From assembly GCA_036023115.1 (NCBI GenBank), contig JAYKKT010000074.1, positions 13,253,501-13,317,500 of the forward strand: 64,000 nt of DNA. Reading direction: 5' to 3'. The translations under genes were made by a program, and so were the position numbers. This stretch comes from Brasenia schreberi. Taxonomy: Eukaryota > Streptophyta > Magnoliopsida > Nymphaeales > Cabombaceae. Under the pieces are notes generated by a model, which was not told where the DNA came from, did no database searches, and saw only the letters and a list, made by a program, of their open reading frames with translations. The stretch's first letter is position 1. Each line of letters starts with the position of its first letter. Positions 48,801-59,405 of this stretch are shown piece by piece.

Positions 48801-51800
48801 AATTATCGAGGTATCAAGTTAATGAGCCATACTATGAAATTGTGGGAAAGAAATATCGAACGTAGGTTAAGACAAGTATCAAGTACAACAGAGAACCAAT
48901 TTGGATTCATGTCAGGCAGATCTACTTTTGAAGCGATTTACCTTTTGAGACGTCTTATGAAACATTTTAGAGCAAAAAAGAAAGACCTTCACATGATATT
49001 TATTAATCTAGAAAAAGCTTATGATAGAATACCGAGGGAGGTTCTTTGGAGAATCTTGGAAAAAAGAGGTATTCCATTCACACCTTATAAGAGACATGTA
49101 CGATGGTGCAAAAACATGTGTGAGGACTCATGAAGGAATGACAGACTTCTTTGAAGTTAATAATGGGTTACATCAAGGATCAACTTTAAGTCCATACTTA
49201 TTTATAATGGTGATTGATGAGTTAACAAAACATATTCAAGATGAAGTACCTTGGTGTATGTTATTTGTAGATGACATTGTATTAGTAGAGTCTAAGGAAA
49301 ACGTTAATAGAAAATTAGAACTATGGAGAGAAACATTAGAAAGCAAAGGCCTCCGACTTAGTAGAACAAAGACAGAATATATGGAATGTAAGTTTGATCA
49401 TTTGGTTACCTCAAAGGACATAGAAATTAAAATTGGCACACATTGCATCCCCTAAAAGAAAAGTTTTAAATACCTAGGGTCAATTTTTCATAGTGCTGGA
49501 AGAATTGATGGAGATGTTATGCATAGAATTAATGTTGGTTGGTTAAAATGGAGAGGAGCATCAGGTATTCTTTGTGATAAGAAGATACCATTAAAGTTAA
49601 AAGGTAAATATTATAGAGCAACAATTAGGCCTGCCATATTTTATGGTTATGAGTGTTGGGCAATTAATCATCAACATGTACAAAAGATGTATGTGGCAGA
49701 AATGAAGATGTTGAGATGGATGATTGGTCATACAAGAAAAGACCGTATACATAATGAGGTTATTAGAAACAAATTAGGAGTGACACCAATAGAGGATAAA
49801 ATGAGAGAATATCGTTTAAGATGGTTTGGACATATAGAAAGAAGATCAAAAGAAGAACTTGTAAGAAGGTATGAAAAACTAAATTTGGAAAGTATTAAAA
49901 GAGCTAGAGGATGACAACAAAAGTGTTGGAAAGAAACAATAAAGAATGATCTAGCTTATTGTGAGTTAGATGCTAGCATGGGACACGATAGGGATCTCTG
50001 GAAACAAAAAATCCATGTAGCCGACCCCATCTAGTATGGGAAAAGGCTTAGTTGTTGTTGTTGTTGTCGTCGGAAGCCTAACACAACCCTCCTCCTTTTT
50101 CTCTCACTAGGATGCATATTAACCCCGCCCATAAAAGGGATCACCCTTGCATCCTACTAAGAGAAAAAATAAGACCCCTCAATTTGTCCCCTTGTTCTCA
50201 ATAATAGTCTTCCTCAAAGATCACTTCCAAGATAATGGAGAAAACATAGAAAATGTGAAAGTCGAACAATCTGAAAACTACAATATAGATAACGAAAACT
50301 AATATGCAGGGATCGACGGCAACTACTGCTGGCGACAATTTATCCACCCATGGAAAGTCAGATCCATTTGCTTCATTATTTTAAATCAAGACTTGCTGCA
50401 CAACAAAAATCAAAATACAGGGCTTCCTTTTTGCAAGAGGGAGGAACAGAAAATATTAGAACACATTATGTGCTCTCATATTCAGGTTATTTGTGTTAGC
50501 CTTGTAATGTACCATGTGTAACACATCAATACGTAGCAGCTCATTTTTTGGCTTCAGGTCTATCACTTAGAAAACAAGGACGGCTATCATCCAACTTATC
50601 CAAGTGACAAACTCTGATAATGTTACAGAATATGAAAAGACAAATCCATAACATGTGAATTTTCAAATCAGTTGCAATAGGATTAGTTAGGATATAAGTA
50701 AGCATTAAAAATCCAACACAAACATAATATCAGGCAAAACTGAAAAAGTATGCCAATGTCATGCAAAAATAGATCAAGCATTGACTTGAAGAAAGTAGCA
50801 AACAGAAATAAAGCTTAGCCCAAGACATACTAGTATTCACTGGACCAACTGTTGCCTGCTTGTAGAGTCCGTAAAGAATAAGTTTGTCCTGATCAGTTGT
50901 TGTTTTGGGCAGAGTTTTAGCCTTCTCGGCATATTCCAAAAACTCCTCCTGCAGTGAAACCCATGACAGATACTTCAACGATTCAGAGATTGCATAAAAA
51001 AAAATTCTGCAGAACAAATGCAAGATGACTTCATGTGGGTGGGGCAAAGGAATAAGATATTATGAAATGGGAGCTTGAAAATGTATCGACATGAGTGTGC
51101 TTCTGTGGTCATACAGGTCATACGCATCAAATATTGACAAGAATGGCATAAAAGGCAAGTCACGAACTACATGCTCTAAAGCCCCAGATACAACGCCATA
51201 ACTCACACGAACTACAGAGGAGAAATGAGCTGCCAAGATGAAAAGGATATCAACCATTTTGTCCAGTACCATATATTGGGGCATAAAACAGCACATTACT
51301 GGTTGAGGAGAATAAAGATGATCAACAAAGATCTGCTAAGCAATCATATGCATCTATTTCCGAGGACTATCCTTTACATTTTACTCTCAATTGAGCCAGA
51401 GTTATCCCCCAGCCAGCCTCATGCTGGAACGCATGAATATCCACTGATGTTAGCATATTGTCTGGTCTAAAATCATGACAACCTTATTTTCTAACAGAAA
51501 AGGCATGAGAAAGGAGTAAAGTAGCGTGGACCAGCCACAAAAATATCTTCTGTCAGAGATGATTCTTGAATCGCGAAAGATATCACATGCTTTTCGCTAC
51601 CTTTCAAGATCTAACAACAGCATATCAGAAGTAAAAACTAAATAAAGCCAGTAACTATTACAGTTTACACATGTACATCTCTGTCACCACAAAGTAGATA
51701 AAGTGGGCGCACAGTAGACCAAAATCCTCATTAGGCTCCTTGTAACACAGGTACCCGCATGTGTTTCTTGATGAAATGTTGAAGCAGAAAACATTTATTA

Positions 51801-52044
51801 CATCCTATGCTACTGAGGCCTATCTGTATTTCGGATCTCGAAAACCAAAATGTTTCATGTAGTACTAAAGTTTGCTGATCAAAATAAAAGTTTTCTTCAC
51901 CAAAGCCACAGAGTGCTCTAGTAAACGAGCAATACTAAATACATCTGCGGGTTCAAACTGAAAAAAGTACCCTCAGAGAACGCACTTTTTTAAGTGGCCT
52001 AAGAGAGCGTCTGCTAAGAGTACCCGCTTGTCCGGAGGAGGGAA

Positions 52045-52107
<63 letters not shown>

Positions 52108-52520
52108 TGACAAGTGAAGCAAAAAAATCGAAAAATAAAAGAAGAACAAGAACACACAAGTTTTAATTATAAATCAACCAAAACAATTGATTTTCGAGAA
52201 TGAACTTGTTTCTCTTGTCATACACGGATCTGTTTCTTATTCCGTTTTCTTTTAAAGCGATAAAGAAGGCAAGGCAAGCAACAATAAAGCCGATGAGATA
52301 TCTATCACTACAGAGGACAGCAAACAAGAAGAGTACACAAAAACAGGAACTTCAAAATCCTACTAAAGTCGACGAATTCAAACATAGATTTGCAAGGAAA
52401 GAGATCGGATCTCTCGCGGAGAGAAGCACAGAGATTGATCAGAAACGAAAGCTAAAAAGGTCAAAAATTTCTCATGGAGTAAGATAGAAAGATGAAGATG
52501 ACATTCACCTCGAGGCCCAT
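41762..52520 (-). CDS. Small acyl-CoA-binding protein (10-kDa ACBP), complete
   Basis: Four coding exons on minus, 52520-52509, 50948-50831, 42927-42865 and 41841-41762, join with GT-AG introns into 90 residues plus TGA. It starts [18 protein letters not shown] and carries the family signatures [17 protein letters not shown] (acyl-CoA pocket Tyr and Lys), [16 protein letters not shown] and a C-terminal KVKQLLEE. Length and layout match the cytosolic class I plant ACBPs, such as Arabidopsis ACBP6, which bind long-chain acyl-CoA esters and move them between plastid and ER. The first coding exon is only 12 nt. Intron two is 7,903 bp and holds three RTE LINEs, a gene-capturing DNA element and a SINE, while all coding exons are clean. 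The gene is probably functional. Confidence 0.96.
42232..42480. repeat. (AT)39 followed by a 93-bp-spaced direct repeat
   Basis: After (AT)n at 42232-42310, a segment with GCGCCCGCACTC, GGCATGTCGGCGACTGCACC and CATTCTAACTTAAGAT occurs at 42311 and again at 42404. It lies in the last ACBP intron. It is perhaps a tandemly copied end of an element, but I cannot name it. Confidence 0.85.
42817..42856. repeat. (GT)n(GA)n microsatellite next to an ACBP splice donor
   Basis: Lies in the last ACBP intron and ends eight bases from the donor of exon three. Confidence 0.9.
43462..43577 (+). mobile_element. tRNA-derived SINE, family with ACTCACAAG motif, copy 1
   Basis: Contains TCACCTGGCTAGGGGGTGAA (A-box-like), CTCACAAGTTTAAGGTCATG and AGTTTGGTACC (B-box-like), and ends in an A-rich tail. 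The same order of motifs is found at 54449-54575 (minus) and 54961-55080. It lies in ACBP intron two. Confidence 0.7.
43664..44939 (-). mobile_element. RTE-type LINE, copy B (5'-truncated)
   Basis: On minus it ends in the (TTG)n tail (43664-43680). It contains the end of the reverse transcriptase ORF ([19 protein letters not shown] at about 43930-43850) and runs to about 44939, where homology to copy C stops. The 9-bp TTGCCCAAT occurs on both sides (43655-43663 and 44940-44948) as a target duplication. It carries the DNA element at 43937-44594. Confidence 0.85.
43937..44594 (-). mobile_element. Gene-capturing non-autonomous DNA element, copy B (complete)
   Basis: Ends are CTAAGTCACACG on the left and, inverted, CTATGTCACACG on the right. 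AATAACCT(C) flanks both sides (43929-43937 and 44595-44603): an 8-bp or 9-bp target duplication, depending on whether the C belongs to the element. Both subterminal regions are GC-rich with repeated GACAC/GTGTC and GGGTGCG. The interior on minus (about 44270-44050) holds an RRM exon fragment (EVTQVV, DGRT) ending in a GTGAGT donor, plus about 200 bp upstream not kept in copy A. Keeping a splice donor shows capture at the DNA level. It resembles Pack-MULE or Pack-hAT elements. It inserted into LINE copy B. Confidence 0.85.
48215..50068 (+). mobile_element. RTE-type LINE, copy D (5'-truncated, nested in C)
   Basis: A plus-strand insert of 1,854 bp between two perfect copies of GTCGGAAGCCTAACACAA (48197-48214 and 50069-50086). 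It lacks the endonuclease and starts upstream of the reverse transcriptase. It ends with GTAGCCGACCCCATCTAGTA, GGGAAAAGGCTTAG and (TTG)n at 50051-50066. This tail type is shared with Au-like plant SINEs. Confidence 0.95.
48438..49914 (+). pseudogene. RTE LINE reverse transcriptase ORF of copy D
   Basis: Motifs in order: [19 protein letters not shown], then [24 protein letters not shown] (motif A), [13 protein letters not shown] (motif B), FVDDIVLV (catalytic, F in place of Y/A), KYLGSIF, and a C-terminal end with HTRKDRI and [10 protein letters not shown]. It is broken by a TGA at 48714 where Trp is expected, a frame change near 49085-49110 and a stop at 49453. It is close to intact, so the insertion is the youngest LINE here. 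Confidence 0.92.
50160..50830. other. Right part of ACBP intron two, no element seen
   Basis: AT-rich sequence between LINE copy C and the donor of ACBP exon two. I see no repeat, RNA gene or coding frame. Confidence 0.5.
52048..52103. repeat. (AG)n microsatellite in ACBP intron one
   Basis: About 28 AG units, roughly 400 bp inside the 1,560-bp first intron (50949-52508). The rest of that intron shows no other feature. Confidence 0.95.
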
Positions 52521-52590
52521 CTCTTCTCGTCCCTCTCTCTCACTCTCTCTGCCTGTGTGTGTATGGAGGCGATGAAGACGATGCAGTGGC

Positions 52591-52613
52591 GATTTATAGG
52601 CGTTGTGCACGTG
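52591..52613 (-). promoter_or_regulatory. ACBP core promoter: TATA box and G-box
   Basis: On minus, CCTATAAATCG (about 52600-52590) lies about 75 nt upstream of the ATG, predicting a short CT/AG-rich leader of about 45 nt. A perfect G-box CACGTG (52608-52613) sits about 10 bp further upstream. G-boxes bind bZIP and bHLH factors, for example in light or abscisic acid responses. The placement is good but unproven. Confidence 0.6.
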
Positions 52614-53837
52614 CGGCGTACTTCGCTCATGCTCCGAACGTGTATACAAGGTCGTCTCCGTTTTTTACTTCTTCTCGAGTGGACGGGGAATTCCGTTCAC
52701 GTACTCTGCCTGACTGGGATTTTAATGAGCCGGTATGGTTCAAATCCGACCCGTATTGAATCTATCAAATAGATATGTCAATTGACCGGGTCGGGCTTCC
52801 TACTGCAGTTTAGGCCCTCTAATTAGACATTGCCGGTTCTTAATCAGTTTGGCGGTTCTAAACTGAAACCGAATCCGGCCTAGACCTGAAACCAGTGAAA
52901 CTGGGTCTTCACCTTTTACCAAACCAGAACCAGCGGTTCCAAATCTCTGGTTCTCGTATTTTCCAAAAAATATATAATTTATTTTTTATAAAATTACCGG
53001 TTACGATTACAGATTCCGGTTTACCCGAAACAAGACATCTCTACTTACACCGTTACGCTCCAAATTTTCAAGTCATATATGGTAATTAATCTTTGTAGGC
53101 CTCAACTTGTGTTGAGTCACACCTCAACAAACACAAACGCACATAAATGGAGATAGTCTAAATGGGTAATGTCATTAAGTGTATAATTTTGTATAAACAT
53201 CTTTATCATTTAATCTTTGATATTAGTGATTGAAATTTGAATTAAAAAAGCATGATGCATTAAACACAATTAATGATCTTTTTTAATTCAAATATCAACC
53301 GTTAGTCTCAAAGATCGAATGGTAGAAATGTTTATATGAGATTATGCACGAAAGGCATTATGCATTTAGAACTCTCTCTCTCTCTCTCTCTTTATATATA
53401 TATATAAGAATTAACTAGTTAGATTTTAGTCCAATTCCACTTCTGTATGCATACTTTACTGGATTCCAACATCATTCATTTCACATAAGATCATGCCCAA
53501 ATCCAGATCGTGCTCTTGTATTGCTAGCTCATATTCGGGTCTCTTTAATTCTACTGGGCCTGGGTCCGGGAAAAGACCCAACTTGCTGACACGGTTATTT
53601 TTGTGGCGCTCTGGCGATCCGGTTATGGATGCTGACTGATCCGACTCTTTACCTGCGATATCAGCTCGAGATTCACTTGTCACTACGACCTAATACTACT
53701 GAACCTAAGTTCAAATATCAGGTCTTTCTTCATTGACAATAAGTTATTTATTCTTTGAAACAACTTGGATTACAGTGAGACCCAAAACAACGTAACCCTG
53801 GATCGGTTCAATTGGATCAAAGAATATCTAGGTTTTA
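52614..53837. other. Intergenic DNA including dispersed repeat copy 2
   Basis: 52800-53045 is the second copy of the repeat at 36040-36345 (AAACCAGAACCAGCGGTTCC, AAAATTACCGGTTACGATTA, GGTTTACCCGAAACAAGACA). A short (CT)n(AT)n lies at 53372-53405. No gene was seen. Confidence 0.6.
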
Positions 53838-53995
53838 GGTCTCTAAATGGCTGAAGCAACGTCAGACGATGTGGTGGTGAGGGAAGGGCTAGTCCATTGT
53901 GTGGTCCCAGGTTCGAATCTCTTGGGATGATTGATATCCCTACATGTTGTGTAATCGAATTCACAATAAATATAAATAAAGAAAAAAAAATGAAA
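53838..53995 (+). mobile_element. tRNA-derived SINE with A-rich tail
   Basis: TGGCTGAAGCAACG (about 53849) resembles an A box, and GGTTCGAATCTC (about 53911) is a near-perfect B box about 60 bp further on. The body ends with AATATAAATAAAG and an A-rich tail near 53965-53995. The A-to-B distance is longer than in a tRNA, so it is not a tRNA gene. Confidence 0.6.
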
Positions 53996-54448
53996 AAGAG
54001 GAAAACTGATTGGTGAAGAATGATCATGACACACACATATTTTATATATATATAAGATCTTGTCCATTTCTTTTGTGCTCATTCATGCTCATACACTGTT
54101 TTTTTGGTAGTACAAGTATAATTTAAAAAATTCAAAACAATATTATTTTACTTGTGTTCCTAAATAGTAATTATTGATCATCAATATAATATCAGTGATA
54201 GACAAGATCCAATCTCTCCCTTCATATATATATATATATATATAAGATGTCCATGTGCTTGATGTGTGAGACCAAACCCGAACCGGATAAGCCGTCTCAC
54301 CGGACCAACTCAGGCATATGCCGGCCCGGCTCGGGACCACCTTCTTTGCTGGAAGTATAAACCACCTCATAGGATTCCTTCTCTTTGAACTGTATTAAAT
54401 GAATGCTTTGGGGCGGGTTATATACCGTCCATTTTATTCGTAATCCCT

Positions 54449-54575
54449 GCTTTTTTTTCCTATTTGTACAAAGAGAATGCTGAAGCCATAGGCATACCCT
54501 GGGTGTCAAACTGATGACCTTGAACTTGTGAGTCAACTCCTTATCCAGGTGAGCTATTGCTGGTCGTGCGTTTCT
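54449..54575 (-). mobile_element. tRNA-derived SINE, ACTCACAAG family, copy 2
   Basis: On minus: TAGCTCACCTGGATAAGG, GTTGACTCACAAGTTCAAGG and TCATCAGTTTGACACCC, ending with an A-rich tail around 54450. It is the copy closest to tRNA-type A and B boxes. Confidence 0.75.
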
Positions 54576-54960
54576 ACCTTCTTTTCTTGCAAACCGGACC
54601 ATGTCATGATAAAGTAGTGATGCAACGTAGAACAAGAACCTTTGTAAATCTTTAAGATGGACGGTGGACGTATAAAAGCAGATGTATTTAGTGATATGAT
54701 TGATGAAAGCTGCTGCGTTGCTGCTCTCTCTCTCACACACACACATTTGGGAGTGCACTGACAATAGGCTACATAGACATGATCAGTTTTGAACCAAATA
54801 GTTTGAACCGGAACCCAATCGAAACTGATGATACTGGACCCGGAGCGGTATGAGTAATGACCAAACAGTGCTGGACTCGTGAAATTCTTGTGCAGTCACC
54901 ACATCTCAGATCATACATGTTTCTCCAAATTGACTTATTCAACTAAATGCATCAATATCA

Positions 54961-55080
54961 GAGCAACAGCTCACCTGGCTGGGGGGTCGACTCACAAGGT
55001 GAAGGTCAAGACTTTGATGCCCGCAGCTCGCGCATCTGGCTTCAGCCTGCCCATTCTACCAAGAAAGATCAAAATTATTT
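54961..55080 (+). mobile_element. tRNA-derived SINE, ACTCACAAG family, copy 3
   Basis: AGCTCACCTGGCTGGGG, TCGACTCACAAGGTGAAGG and GACTTTGATGCCC, then CTGGCTTCAGCCTGCCC, match copies 1 and 2 in order. Confidence 0.75.
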
Positions 55081-55550
55081 ATATTATACAACAGCTTGCA
55101 CAAAGGTGGAATATAGTCTATCATGTGGATCACATGGTTCATGAGTAAAAAGTAAGGTAGACTCACATGGTCTGGCTGTGAACGCCACCACAAGGGGGTA
55201 CACTTGCATTTATGGACTTCATTTTCATATACAAAAAGGAATGACAGGGGCTACAATTATAGTTACTTACTAAACCTGTAAGATAACAACTTTCCATTGC
55301 CCCCTCCTCTCTCTCTCTCTCTCTATATATATATAGAGAGAGAGAGCATCTTAGCTGCATAATACATTTTGATATATAATCTTAATACAAGATTTGCATA
55401 ATTTTCTATTTAGTTTATCATATACATTAAATACAAGTCTAAAGATACAATAATACATTTTATTCAAATCTCTACTCTGGATCTTAAAGATGGAATGGTG
55501 AAAATGTTTGTGTAAAATTATACACAAAAATGTATTATATAGCTAAGACA

Positions 55551-55619
<69 letters not shown>

Positions 55620-56429
55620 GAACTTGATGCATCAAATGTAAAGTATGGAAAACACAATCCTACTTTAACTTTTTAAATTCAATTCCCAAATCATTGATCA
55701 TGTGGATTAAACAATGGAGGTGTTTAAGTGGATTTCACCATGAATGAGTGTGTACATTTACCACGTTCCCCTCTCTCTTTATATATATATATATATGTGT
55801 GTGTATGTATATGTAGGAGAAGTGTCTCAGATAAATGTACTTTTTGAATTAATTATAAGTATAGTTTTTGTTTTTAAAATTAAAATCTCAACAATTTATT
55901 TTTCAAATCAGATGGTGAGATTTACTTGAAAATATTCGAATATAATATTACTAGTATATACTAAGCTTTATATATATGTGTGTGAGGGAGAGAGAGAGAG
56001 AGAGAAAGAGTATCTATCTATCTATGAGTATGTATATGTGTGTATAAGTATATATGTATGTATACATGCACACATAAATGTACCATGTGTGCATGTGCGT
56101 ATGTGTATAAATATAAACAAAAGAGAGAGAGTATGTATACGTGTGTAAAAGGCATGTGAATCACTCTTACAGGCTAACATTGTAAAAATTCTTATGATTT
56201 CGGCGACTACCACCGGTATGAGTTAGCACTCATATTTATATACGATGGTTTCAAGGGAAAAGAACTGAAAGCAATTCAAAACTACCGTTTCATGTCATCA
56301 TTATCACCCAACTGATACATTTAAAAACCAAGTGAAAGTAGTAATTACGATTCCAGATGAGCTGGCAGCTTTCTCTCATTTCATGTACATGATCAGCTGA
56401 GTTGGACTCATTTGTTAATGAGTTGGCAA
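55081..56429. other. Intergenic DNA rich in microsatellites
   Basis: Holds (CT)n(AT)n tracts at 55308-55348 and 55557-55613, further AT/GT stretches near 55780-55815, 55975-56005 and 56030-56140, and no coding frame that I can support. Confidence 0.6.
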
Positions 56430-57190
56430 TGTGTAGGCGTGGAAATTTTCACTCCTGTTTTTTGAGACCGGAAATGAACATTTTCGCACCTAAGTCGTTT
56501 CTGCTAGCGTGCCAGTTAGCTTGCTCAAGCTAGCGAAGGTTTTTGAAATTTTCTGACTTTCTGGCGATTGTGGGAAAGCGGGATCTTTTCGTTTAAACTT
56601 TCTTGAACCAATGCTCAAGGATCAGTTTAAACACTTAGAAACTTCGTTTTTACAAAACTTTGAAATATTTGTGTTTTATGAATTTTGATGTATGCCATGT
56701 TTGTAAGTTTTATTACGATATTTGGACGACCCTAAGTCTTTGGAGTTTTAGCTATTTAGGCCTAATATGTGTGTGAATATGTGGCCTATTTTCAACTTGG
56801 TTTGAGCGTGGATTCGGGGCTTTCTTTGAAAGCAAGCGAATGTAAGGATGCAAAATCTTTTCAGGTTTTTAAAAGTGATGATGTGAGCTAGGCTCAAATT
56901 GAAAGGGCAACTCACACAACTTTCACAAATGCAAATACCGAAATTGAAGTGCAACTCACGCAACTTTCACAAATGTAAATACCGAAATGTAAAGCAACTC
57001 GCGCGACTTGAATGTAAATCCACACAAAGGGAAATGCAACTCGACGTAAAGTAAACTCACGCAACTTGAAAATATATAAATATGTTGTATCCTAAGAGCG
57101 AAAAGGCTCAATGTGTGTGAGTGTAAAGAGCGGAAAGGTTCGAGTGCTTGTGTGTGCTTGTGTGTGTTTCTCGTGTGAAATTGAAATGAC

Positions 57191-57520
57191 AACTCACACA
57201 ACTTTCACTAAAGTAAATACCCAAATTGAAATATATACTTTAGCTTAAGAGCGGAAAGGCTCAATGCACGTGTGTGTAAGTGTGAAATTTAAATGACAAC
57301 TCACACGACTTTTACTAAAGTAAATACCCAAATTTAAATATATACTTTAGCTTAAGAATGGAAAGGCTCAATACATGTGTGTGTAAGTGTGAAATTTAAA
57401 TGACAACTCACACGACTTGAATGTAAATCAACCCAAAATTAAATTGCAACTCACACAGCTTTTACTAAAGTAAATATCCAAATAGAAATATATACTTTAG
57501 CTTAAGAGCGGAAAGGCTCA
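57191..57520. repeat. 107-bp tandem repeats inside the LTR
   Basis: AACTCACAC starts at 57191, 57298 and 57405, giving 107-bp units with TTTACTAAAGTAAATACCCA, ATATATACTTTAGCTTAAGA and GGAAAGGCTCAAT. The third is interrupted by a short extra block (about 57415-57447) before the unit resumes. Partial units with the AGCGGAAAGGCTCAA core run from about 57090 to 57610. Confidence 0.9.
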
Positions 57521-57939
57521 ATGTGTGTGCAATCATGTGCAATATAAGAGCGGAAAGGCTCAAGTGCACATGGGTATCCTTTGTGTGCAGTTAAGAGCGA
57601 GAAGGCTCAAGTGCACGTGTGTGGTTGTGTATCAAACACAAATATTACATTTCGGGGGGAGACTTCACTCCATTATTACAACCTCGTATCAAATTGAATT
57701 TAATTTAAGCGACTAATGTAAAACTGAATGTAAATAAATACTTACAAGTGGTCGGTTTTGCCTCTCGAGACACTCGGGTCCGTCCTCCTTGGCAGCCACG
57801 AGGTAGGTCCCTTTAGATGGGCTCCGGCGTGAGGCTTGGGTGTGGGTTCACTTGGGCACAGCCAAGTGGGTTTGGCCAAGGGGTTAGGTTTTGGGTATAG
57901 TGGGTATGGTCCTAGTTAGGTCTAGGTTTGGTTTAGGAA

Positions 57940-58420
57940 GGTGGGAATGAGTTAGGGCCAACAAAAGGCAGGTCGGCTGGGTGTGTGGCAAAGGGTACAA
58001 CAGGCCGACAAGGTGCGCTGTTGAGGGTGCAGTAGGTGCGGTGCGGCAGGGCGAGGCAAGTGTGTGCGGTTGGGCGAGGTGCTACAGGTGCGCAAGGGGG
58101 TGTGCGACAGGCGCGTAGCAAAGTGCGCGGATAGGGTGCCGGGGCGTGCTGGACAGGGTTGAGGGGTGCTGTTGAGGCGCAGGCCGGGTGATGGTGAGGC
58201 ACGGTAGGCTGGTTGGGGCGCTGTTGAGGCGCAGGCCGGGTGGGGTACTGCTGGAGTGCAGCGGGGTGTGGGACTTAGGTGGGGTGCACAGGGGCGCTGC
58301 AGCTGCAGCTGGGGTGCGCTAGGGTATGGCCGAGTGCAAGGTGCACTCGGCTGTACCAATGTGCGGGTTGGGCTAAGGGTGCGGTCTAGACACAAACCGA
58401 GTGCAAGGTGCACTCAGTTA
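57940..58420. repeat. GC-rich degenerate repeat block in the LTR
   Basis: Unlike the AT-rich surroundings, this block is built of variants of GTTGAGGCGCAGGCCGGGTG and GTGCACTCGG. Long Pro-rich frames on minus are a by-product of this composition, not genes. Confidence 0.75.
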
Positions 58421-59405
58421 GGGAGTTTAGGCTAGGTCAAAAGGAGCTGGTTCAAGGCTAGGTTAGGTCGGTTAGGGTCAAGTGGATCAAGTGGGTTAGG
58501 TGGGTCAAGTTTAGGGACCTTCCTCTTGAAGCCGGTCCACCTTATGCAGCCCATGTCTTGATCCACCCGAGCCTCCTTGGTTGCAGCCTTTGGTTAGGTC
58601 TAGGCCAAACAAGGTTTGAACCCACAACCCTTTGAACAAGCCCACATGGCTAACCCACTTGAAAAAGTCAAGCCCACCATTCTTCTCTCTCTTACTTTAT
58701 GCACTCCCTAACCCTCTCCCAAGCAAGTTCACGTGAACTTTCACCCCCCTGGGTCTTATTTATAGGCAAAGGGGTAGGTCTTGGGTTTCAATCTTAGATT
58801 TGGTTTTTATGATCCAAATCTAATCCAAACATTATTTGGGTCTGCACTAGATATTTATGTCTAGATCTAATCAAAATTCTTTTTTCTTCGGTCCTTCTTG
58901 GTATTTTGAGACGGACGGTTTTTCACGGGCCCTGGCTTCCTTAGTGCTCCGTCTTAAGCTGGGTTTTTCCCAACTTTCTTTTCCGATCGTCTTCTCACCT
59001 TTCGAACTTCTTTTTGTTTGATTTATGATCTTTCAAGCTTGAGCTTGGATTTCTTATATCTTGTTGGTACTTTGGCTTTGCATTTTACATTCCGAGGCTA
59101 AAGTATGCTTTTTGGCTTAGATGCTTCTTCTGTTTTTTGGCCTAGTTTTCATCAGGTTGGGCTGAACTTTTCGCCTTTTTACCTATTTTGGAGCTGCTTT
59201 TCGATCAGGCTCCACCTGTTTGATTTGACTGCTTTACAAAAATTGGATTTTGGCGCGGGTTTAAGAACCTTCATTTTAAAGGATTTTGAGACAAAAGTTT
59301 AAAACTTTGCAACTCCGGGTTTTTGAAAGTTCAAAATTGGTTTTAAAACGGTTTTTGAAAACTAGGTATTTGTTTGAAAATAATTTGATTTTGGGGTGTT
59401 TACAG

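Larger units (their letters stand above)
45108..50152 (-). mobile_element. RTE-type LINE, copy C (near full length, split by copy D)
   Basis: Minus-strand element from a GC-rich 5' leader (50152-50069, resuming at 48214), through endonuclease traces (about 47930-47800, RIGT-stop-NIGIL) and reverse transcriptase (about 46700-45850), to a (TTG)n tail at 45108-45120. Without copy D it is about 3.2 kb, the normal size for RTE LINEs. Stops and frame changes are frequent. It lies in ACBP intron two. Confidence 0.88.
56432..59405 (-). repeat. 3' LTR of the gypsy element (about 3 kb)
   Basis: On minus it starts TGTAAACACCCCAAAATC at 59405, directly after a purine-rich AAAGAGGAGCATC (about 59422-59406) that serves as polypurine tract. 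The other end is probably near 56432 (ending CCACGCCTACA), placed by the TG..CA rule only because the partner LTR is outside. It contains tandem repeats at 57191-57515 and a GC-rich block at 57940-58420. Confidence 0.75.

Noticed and set aside
53456..53683. 75-codon minus-strand frame
   Set aside because: No domain, no splice context and a composition typical of chance.
57191..57520. Regularly spaced repeats that might suggest a CRISPR array
   Set aside because: Units are contiguous 107-bp tandem copies in a plant LTR, without spacers.
57933..58413. Pro/Ala/Arg-rich minus-strand frames up to 153 codons
   Set aside because: They come from GC-rich degenerate repeats inside the LTR.
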